NCBI GenBank assembly: GCA_017609695.1
Contig: JAFCDM010000040.1
Location: 1 to 7,671 of the forward strand
Direction of reading: 5' to 3'
DNA length: 7,671 nt
DNA from: Candidatus Pacearchaeota archaeon
GTDB lineage: Archaea > Nanobdellota > Nanobdellia > Pacearchaeales > GW2011-AR1
A program made the position numbers and the translations under genes. The notes beneath the pieces were generated by a model. That model had not been told where the DNA came from and searched no databases. It saw only the letters and a list, made by a program, of their open reading frames with translations. Shown piece after piece: positions 5,059 to 7,671 of this stretch. The number at the start of each line of letters is the position of its first letter. The stretch's first letter is position 1.

Positions 5059-5460
5059 ATGGAAGATAGAGAAATGCATAAGGCAACTTGTTCTGACTGT
5101 GGAGCTGAATGTGAAGTTCCTTTTAAACCAGAAAAAGGTAAACCAGTTAGGTGTCAAGATTGTTTTAGAAAAAACAAACCCCAAAGATCTAATAGGGGAT
5201 TTGGAGGCAATAGAGGATTCAGTGGTAATAGGGGATTTGGAGGAAATAGAAGATTCGAGAGAAGACCAAGGGAGATGCATAAAGCGATTTGTGCAGAATG
5301 TAAGAAAGAATGTGAAGTCCCTTTCAAACCTACAGAAGACAGAGATGTTTTTTGCCAAGAGTGTTTTATGAAAAGAAAAGACTCAGAATTTGGTGGTGAA
5401 TCTGCGAAAGACACTGAAAAAACAGAAAGCGAATCCAAAGAAAACTTAGAAGATTTTTAA
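5059..5460 (+). CDS. Protein with two CxxC-x17-CxxC zinc ribbons joined by an RG-rich linker
   Basis: The protein has 133 residues and an internal duplication. Domain 1 has C11-x2-C14, then 17 residues, then C32-x2-C35. Domain 2 has C78-x2-C81, 17 residues, C99-x2-C102. Both begin MHKA(T/I)C and contain ECEVPFKP. This is the CxxC-x17-CxxC domain, whose role is unsettled. The linker (about 45-68) consists of NRGFGG-like units resembling RGG boxes, a common RNA- or single-strand-binding tract. The C-terminal 30 residues are acidic and Ser-rich. A nucleic-acid-binding role, perhaps with ribosomes or mRNA, is plausible but inferred. It stands alone, ends in a hairpin terminator and converges on the 5507 gene. 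Confidence 0.88.
   Translation: MEDREMHKATCSDCGAECEVPFKPEKGKPVRCQDCFRKNKPQRSNRGFGGNRGFSGNRGFGGNRRFERRPREMHKAICAECKKECEVPFKPTEDRDVFCQECFMKRKDSEFGGESAKDTEKTESESKENLEDF
5191..5262 (+). repeat. 18-base repeats coding for NRGFGG units
   Basis: Four consecutive 18-base units begin at 5191, 5209, 5227 and 5245, reading NRGFGG, NRGFSG, NRGFGG and the diverged NRRFER. Units 1 and 3 are nearly identical. They arose by in-frame duplication, and copy-number change would leave the frame intact. Confidence 0.85.
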
Positions 5461-5461
5461 T

Positions 5462-5512
5462 AAAGGTATAAAATTACCTTTTTATTATTTTTATTTTTTA
5501 TTATTTTTATAA
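5462..5512 (+). terminator. Hairpin and long T-rich terminator
   Basis: AAAGGTA (5462-5468) and TACCTTT (5475-5481) form a 7-bp stem with a six-base loop, one base after the CxxC gene's stop. A T-rich run follows to about 5510. It can also fold on the other strand for the converging 5507 gene. Confidence 0.75.
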
Positions 5513-5839
5513 AATTCCTTCTTCAGAATTTGTTTTTTCAGGAGCGGTTTGAACAGAAAACTCAAGAGTTGATTTTCCCCTAATTTTTGGATTTTTAGAA
5601 TTAGCCTGACTTAATAAGGCTTTTAAACGATAATATGTTTCAGGTTTTATAGGGATTTTCCGAGATATAGGCCCACCAGAAAGCCCGGCATTCTTTCCAA
5701 GACCCATTTCATACTCTAAATTTAAAATCGCATAATAACAAAGACATCTACTATTTTCAAATTCTTCTATAAGAGTTATTCCAGCCCTCACTTGTAAATT
5801 TGGGAATATCTTTTCTTGCTCGGATTTTTCAGTACCCAT
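5507..5839 (-). CDS. 110-residue protein of unknown function
   Basis: I do not recognise this protein. It is soluble, with a predicted beta-rich middle (NLQVRAGITLIEEFE, then CLCYYAILNLEYEMG), a Gly-rich turn (GKNAGLSGGPISRK), a helix (KPETYYRLKALLSQANS) and a polar Ser/Thr/Glu-rich tail. A C-L-C pair sits at residues 32-34. Codon use and composition look ordinary. The ATG at 5839 is supported by a TATA box (5861-5870) centred 26 bases upstream. An unusual palindromic operator covers the start codon and the expected transcription start, so the gene is likely repressed under some condition. The winged-helix gene just upstream on the same strand could encode that repressor, but this is inference. 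Confidence 0.75.
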   Translation of the reverse strand: MGTEKSEQEKIFPNLQVRAGITLIEEFENSRCLCYYAILNLEYEMGLGKNAGLSGGPISRKIPIKPETYYRLKALLSQANSKNPKIRGKSTLEFSVQTAPEKTNSEEGIL

Positions 5840-5860
5840 CTTATAACAAGATGGCCATCT
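5836..5860. promoter_or_regulatory. Operator of three CCATCT half-sites over the start of the 5507 gene
   Basis: CCATCTT (5836-5842), a five-base spacer and AAGATGG (5848-5854) form a perfect inverted repeat. A third half-site, CCATCT (5855-5860), follows, so AGATGGCCATCT (5849-5860) is also a perfect palindrome. The block fills the space between the TATA box and the start codon, and includes that codon. Confidence 0.65.
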
Positions 5861-5870
5861 CTTTTTAAAG
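5861..5870 (-). promoter_or_regulatory. TATA box of the 5507-5839 gene
   Basis: CTTTAAAAAG on the minus strand is centred 26 bases before the ATG at 5839 and lies immediately upstream of the palindromic operator. Confidence 0.6.
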
Positions 5871-5902
5871 ATTTAGTTTGTTTAGAATATAAATGTTTGA
5901 TT

Positions 5903-6175
5903 TCACAACCCAAAATTTTCAATAAAATCTTCAATAACCCGATATTCCTCTAAAAAATCATTACCTTTTCTTGTTAATGAAAATGTTTTCTTTTCTTTTT
6001 CATCAATATCTAATTTAATAAATCCTTTAGATATTAATTCATTAATATATTCTTTAAACATTTGAGGAGATAAGTTAGAAGCATATAATAGCCGAGTTGG
6101 TTTTATATTCCGATTATTCCGAATAGATTTCAAGATATCTTTAATTACATCTAATCTTTCCCTTTTTCTAGCCAT
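5903..6175 (-). CDS. Archaeal winged-helix regulator (HTH_45-like)
   Basis: The protein is 90 residues long. Helix 1 is basic (ERLDVIKDILKSIRNN). The helix-turn-helix is at about 26-50 (PTRLLYASNLSPQMFKEYIN, then ELISKGFI). A beta wing follows (KLDIDEKEKKTFSLTRKGN), then a C-terminal helix (DFLEEYRVIEDFIENFG) that usually dimerises. The T-R-L-L-Y-A-S-N-L-S pattern is typical of the archaeal HTH_45 family. Its start lies only five bases after the stop of the 7-TM gene, with no TATA box between, so the two form an operon. It may sense or regulate with its membrane partner, and could act on the operator at 5836-5860, 63 bases beyond its own stop. Both ideas are inferred. Confidence 0.85.
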   Translation of the reverse strand: MARKRERLDVIKDILKSIRNNRNIKPTRLLYASNLSPQMFKEYINELISKGFIKLDIDEKEKKTFSLTRKGNDFLEEYRVIEDFIENFGL

Positions 6176-6180
6176 TTTTA

Positions 6181-6864
6181 TTAATTAGACTCCCTTCTGC
6201 CTTTTTTTGTTAATTTATTCACTCCATATAAAAATATCAAAAAAATGAGCACATTAATTATATAAATATTACCTATCCACCTTAATCTCCAACCCAAATA
6301 AGAAGAAAAAACAAAATTCAAAACCCAGGCAATAAAATTTAACAGCATAACTACAAAATATAATTTAAGAAACTTGTATTGTTTTTTACCAATGGAATAA
6401 TTATCATAAGCAATTATACTTGCAAAAAAGAATAGTATTATTTGTGAGAAAAACATGAAATTATAAGATTTCCACAAAGAATCTAAAACTACAATTATGA
6501 TGGCTAAGACATAAAAGATAAATATCTTAAAATTAAATAAAGAACTTACATTTTTAGAATTTTCAAATCTTTTCCATAAAAGACTATAAAGCAAAAAAAA
6601 TCCACCCATAATCATAAAAAATTCAAAAACCATTTTCATTGAGAGATAATATAGAGGGTATGCAAGCAAGAACCTAATTGCAAAGGCAACACCATAAAAA
6701 AGAAAAGCATTTCTAAAATACCGAATTCCTTGATAAGAACTTAATCTAAATAATCTATCTGTTTTAATTACAATCACTAAACAGATAAACACAATTACAA
6801 TCGAATAAAAAAGTCTTAATAAATCTTTATTCTGTGCAACAAAATTATATAATTCAGAGTACAT
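6181..6864 (-). CDS. Seven-TM integral membrane protein
   Basis: This is a 227-residue protein with about seven hydrophobic helices, near residues 18-34, 51-70, 79-95, 112-130, 133-152, 165-187 and 197-216, and a basic C-terminus (KKGRRES). The segment RLSSYQGIRYFRNAFLF after helix 1 is the most distinctive part. I recall it in a DPANN membrane family often found next to winged-helix genes, resembling the 7TM sensor modules of some histidine kinases but without a kinase. No transport or enzymatic motif is visible. It is first in an operon with the winged-helix protein, so a membrane sensor passing a signal to that regulator is a reasonable guess. The TATA box at 6886-6895 supports the start. 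Confidence 0.82.
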   Translation of the reverse strand: MYSELYNFVAQNKDLLRLFYSIVIVFICLVIVIKTDRLFRLSSYQGIRYFRNAFLFYGVAFAIRFLLAYPLYYLSMKMVFEFFMIMGGFFLLYSLLWKRFENSKNVSSLFNFKIFIFYVLAIIIVVLDSLWKSYNFMFFSQIILFFFASIIAYDNYSIGKKQYKFLKLYFVVMLLNFIAWVLNFVFSSYLGWRLRWIGNIYIINVLIFLIFLYGVNKLTKKGRRESN

Positions 6865-6885
6865 TATTATTGGAATTTTTTTTAG

Positions 6886-6895
6886 TTATTTAAAT
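6886..6895 (-). promoter_or_regulatory. TATA box of the 7-TM/winged-helix operon
   Basis: ATTTAAATAA on the minus strand is centred 26-27 bases before the ATG at 6864, which suggests a leaderless operon mRNA. Confidence 0.6.
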
Positions 6896-6909
6896 GTTTA
6901 TATATCCAG

Positions 6910-6930
6910 ATATAGAGGATTACTCTATAT
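6910..6930. repeat. AT-rich inverted repeat upstream of the 7-TM operon
   Basis: ATATAGAG (6910-6917) and CTCTATAT (6923-6930) flank a five-base loop. It lies about 15 bases upstream of the operon's TATA box, so it may be a regulator site; weak AT-rich hairpins also arise by chance. Confidence 0.35.
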
Positions 6931-6957
6931 ATTATATATTTATCTTTACTTCTGACG

Positions 6958-6967
6958 CTTTATAAAC
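6958..6967 (+). promoter_or_regulatory. TATA box with orphan Shine-Dalgarno downstream
   Basis: CTTTATAAAC is a strong TATA box. A transcript from about 6988 would begin just before AAAGGAGGAA (6991-7000), a near-perfect Shine-Dalgarno sequence. The only good start codon, at 7035, is 36 bases further on. Confidence 0.45.
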
Positions 6968-7034
6968 AATTTTTCTTTAATTAATCCATAAAAGGAGGAA
7001 AAATTATTCATATTTTTGTTTTTTGAGTACAACA

Positions 7035-7193
7035 ATGGTTAAAGAAACTTTTATCAACAAAATGATGGCTGAATTTCAAATATCTGAGATTAAAGTTGAT
7101 TCAACTAATGGGGAAAGCTCTCTCTTTTTTCTAACCCCAAATTGCTTTTGCTTTCAAAAAACATTAAAAATCGAAATAGAGGTTATAGAATGA
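7035..7193 (+). CDS. Possible 52-residue small protein
   Basis: The frame reads from ATG at 7035 to TGA at 7191-7193. The N-terminal part looks helical (VKETFINKMMAEFQISEIK) and the rest strand-like (SSLFFLTPNCFCFQ, then LKIEIEVIE). It has a Cys-Phe-Cys at 37-39. A promoter lies upstream, but the Shine-Dalgarno sequence is 36 bases away, and only a weak AT-rich element stands 27 bases before the ATG. I do not recognise it. It could be a fragment of a longer gene or a chance ORF. Confidence 0.45.
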   Translation: MVKETFINKMMAEFQISEIKVDSTNGESSLFFLTPNCFCFQKTLKIEIEVIE

Positions 7194-7239
7194 AAGATCA
7201 AGACCCCCCTTAACAAATTAGAAAATAAGTAAACGACTG

Positions 7240-7302
7240 AAATCAGGCTTTGTTAGGATGTTATTTCATATGTCAAGGCAGTCTAATAACAAGGCCTGAT
7301 TT
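7240..7302 (+). ncRNA. Strong stem-loop: possible structured RNA, terminator or recombination site
   Basis: AAATCAGGCTTTGTTA (7240-7255) pairs with TAACAAGGCCTGATTT (7287-7302) over 16 positions with a single G-U pair, leaving a 31-base loop that contains the palindrome CATATG. AT-rich DNA follows. It lies between a tiny ORF and a decayed ferredoxin, in an otherwise empty stretch. The length exceeds a usual archaeal terminator. It could be a small RNA, the end of an element, or a recombinase site given the gene starting at 7625; none is proven. Confidence 0.45.
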
Positions 7303-7357
7303 ATTTTAATATAATATAAATTAAAATACCTGTCTATTTATAAAACTTTCTTATAAA

Positions 7358-7520
7358 TCAGAGTTCTGAACCCCAAATCTCTAAACAATTTCCACAACCA
7401 ATGCAATCTCCTTCTTTATCTTTTTTTATATCAACAACAAGGTATGATTTTTGATTAGTTTGCACAAAGCCCACACCCTTTACATTCTTCTTGATTAATT
7501 CTTACTTCAAATCCACTCAT
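7358..7520 (-). pseudogene. Decayed 4Fe-4S ferredoxin-like gene
   Basis: From ATG at 7520 the first frame gives a ferredoxin-like start, MSGFEVRINQEECKGCGLCA, and stops at TAA (7455-7457). One base along, the frame continues QKSYLVVDIKKDKEGD, then CIGCGNCLEIWGSEL, ending at TGA (7358-7360). An intact two-cluster ferredoxin or oxidoreductase delta subunit would have CxxCxxCxxxCP twice. Here each cluster keeps only three Cys: the first is cut by the frameshift, and the second has Trp where the fourth Cys belongs. The region between is also shortened. The promoter (TATA at 7541-7549, 25 bases upstream) is intact, which suggests recent decay. A sequencing error would explain the frameshift but not the missing Cys. 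Confidence 0.7.
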
Positions 7521-7540
7521 GATAAAAATAAAAACTTTTT

Positions 7541-7549
7541 TTATTTAAA
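7541..7549 (-). promoter_or_regulatory. TATA box of the ferredoxin pseudogene
   Basis: TTTAAATAA on the minus strand is centred about 25 bases before the ATG at 7520. Confidence 0.55.
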
Positions 7550-7589
7550 CAAACATATAGGGTAGAATATAGATTCTAAAACCAAAACC

Positions 7590-7597
7590 TTTTAAAG
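7590..7597 (+). promoter_or_regulatory. TATA box of the gene starting at 7625
   Basis: TTTTAAAG is centred about 31 bases before the ATG at 7625. A GTTCGCA word (7600-7606) follows directly, the same as that at 3823-3829. Confidence 0.45.
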
Positions 7598-7624
7598 AAG
7601 TTCGCACTATCAAAAGAAAAGAAT

Positions 7625-7671
7625 ATGGACCAACAAGAATTTCTTAAAAACCTTGAAACAGAAATTAAAAT
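7625..7671 (+). CDS. Start of a gene leaving the window (possible tyrosine recombinase)
   Basis: Fifteen codons are visible: MDQQEFLKNLETEIK, an amphipathic helix. A TATA box lies upstream. Archaeal XerA-like tyrosine recombinases often begin with a similar short helix before the SAM-like DNA-binding domain, but fifteen residues cannot establish that, and many helical proteins would look alike. Confidence 0.5.
   Translation, partial: MDQQEFLKNLETEIK

Noticed and set aside
4930..5358. Minus-strand ORF antisense to the CxxC protein gene
   Set aside because: It is rich in Ser/Phe from reversed linker repeats, and the plus strand has clear zinc ribbons.
5099..5438. Other overlapping frames (5099-5371 plus, 5154-5438 minus) in the CxxC gene
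   Set aside because: Both are products of the 18-base repeats read in other frames, with no family pattern.
6894..6965. Short plus-strand ORF of 23 codons
   Set aside because: Too short, AT-rich and overlapping the promoter of the 7-TM operon.
7240..7302. tRNA or known small-RNA gene in the hairpin
   Set aside because: No cloverleaf, T-loop, or C/D or H/ACA boxes are visible; only one long stem is supported.

Overview
This AT-rich window looks archaeal. Nearly every gene has a TATA box centred about 25-27 bases before its start codon, with no Shine-Dalgarno site between, which is the layout of leaderless archaeal transcripts. Several protein types fit a small-genome DPANN archaeon of the Woesearchaeota/Pacearchaeota kind: short winged-helix proteins, a duplicated CxxC-x17-CxxC protein, a 7-TM protein paired with a small winged-helix regulator, and coiled-coil/winged-helix proteins with a Gln-Thr-rich repeat linker. 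That placement rests on recalled family resemblance, not a search. No rRNA or tRNA gene is visible.

Layout. 1-406 (-): start of a membrane-anchored surface protein running off the left edge. 485-751 (+): small winged-helix protein. 811-1420 (+): coiled-coil/winged-helix gene split into two frames exactly at a run of eight GACA units. 1421-1788: convergent non-coding gap with short repeats and a perfect palindrome. 1789-2352 (-): a second protein of the same architecture, whose linker DNA is packed with a CTGTTT(A/G)AACA-type motif. 2353-2842: 490 bases of A-rich, G-poor non-coding DNA with more of that motif and four copies of a 20-21-base inverted-repeat iteron. 2843-3710 (+): three small proteins (two 2-TM, one Cys-rich). 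3872-4407 (-): two small genes, one an AbrB/SpoVT-type DNA-binding protein. 4484-4933 (+): HNH nuclease-like protein, divergent from the AbrB gene over a GAGGCACC double repeat. 5059-5460 (+): CxxC-x17-CxxC protein, ending in a hairpin terminator. 5507-6864 (-): 7-TM protein plus winged-helix regulator in an operon, then an unknown 110-aa gene with a palindromic operator over its start. 7035-7193 (+): tiny ORF. 7240-7302: strong 16-bp hairpin. 7358-7520 (-): decayed ferredoxin. 7625-7671 (+): first 15 codons of a gene leaving the window.

The most promising part is about 811-2740. Two different genes each encode an N-terminal coiled coil, a repeat-rich linker and a C-terminal winged helix. Each carries its own family of short DNA repeats inside the linker. 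In the second gene the motif falls in all three codon phases and also in non-coding DNA upstream, so the DNA word itself, and not only the peptide, seems to be selected. Beside it lies an iteron array with runs of A. My inference is a cis-acting system (partition site, replication origin or autoregulatory locus) whose binding sites sit within the genes for its own proteins. In the first gene the full-length product may be switched by changes in tetranucleotide repeat number.
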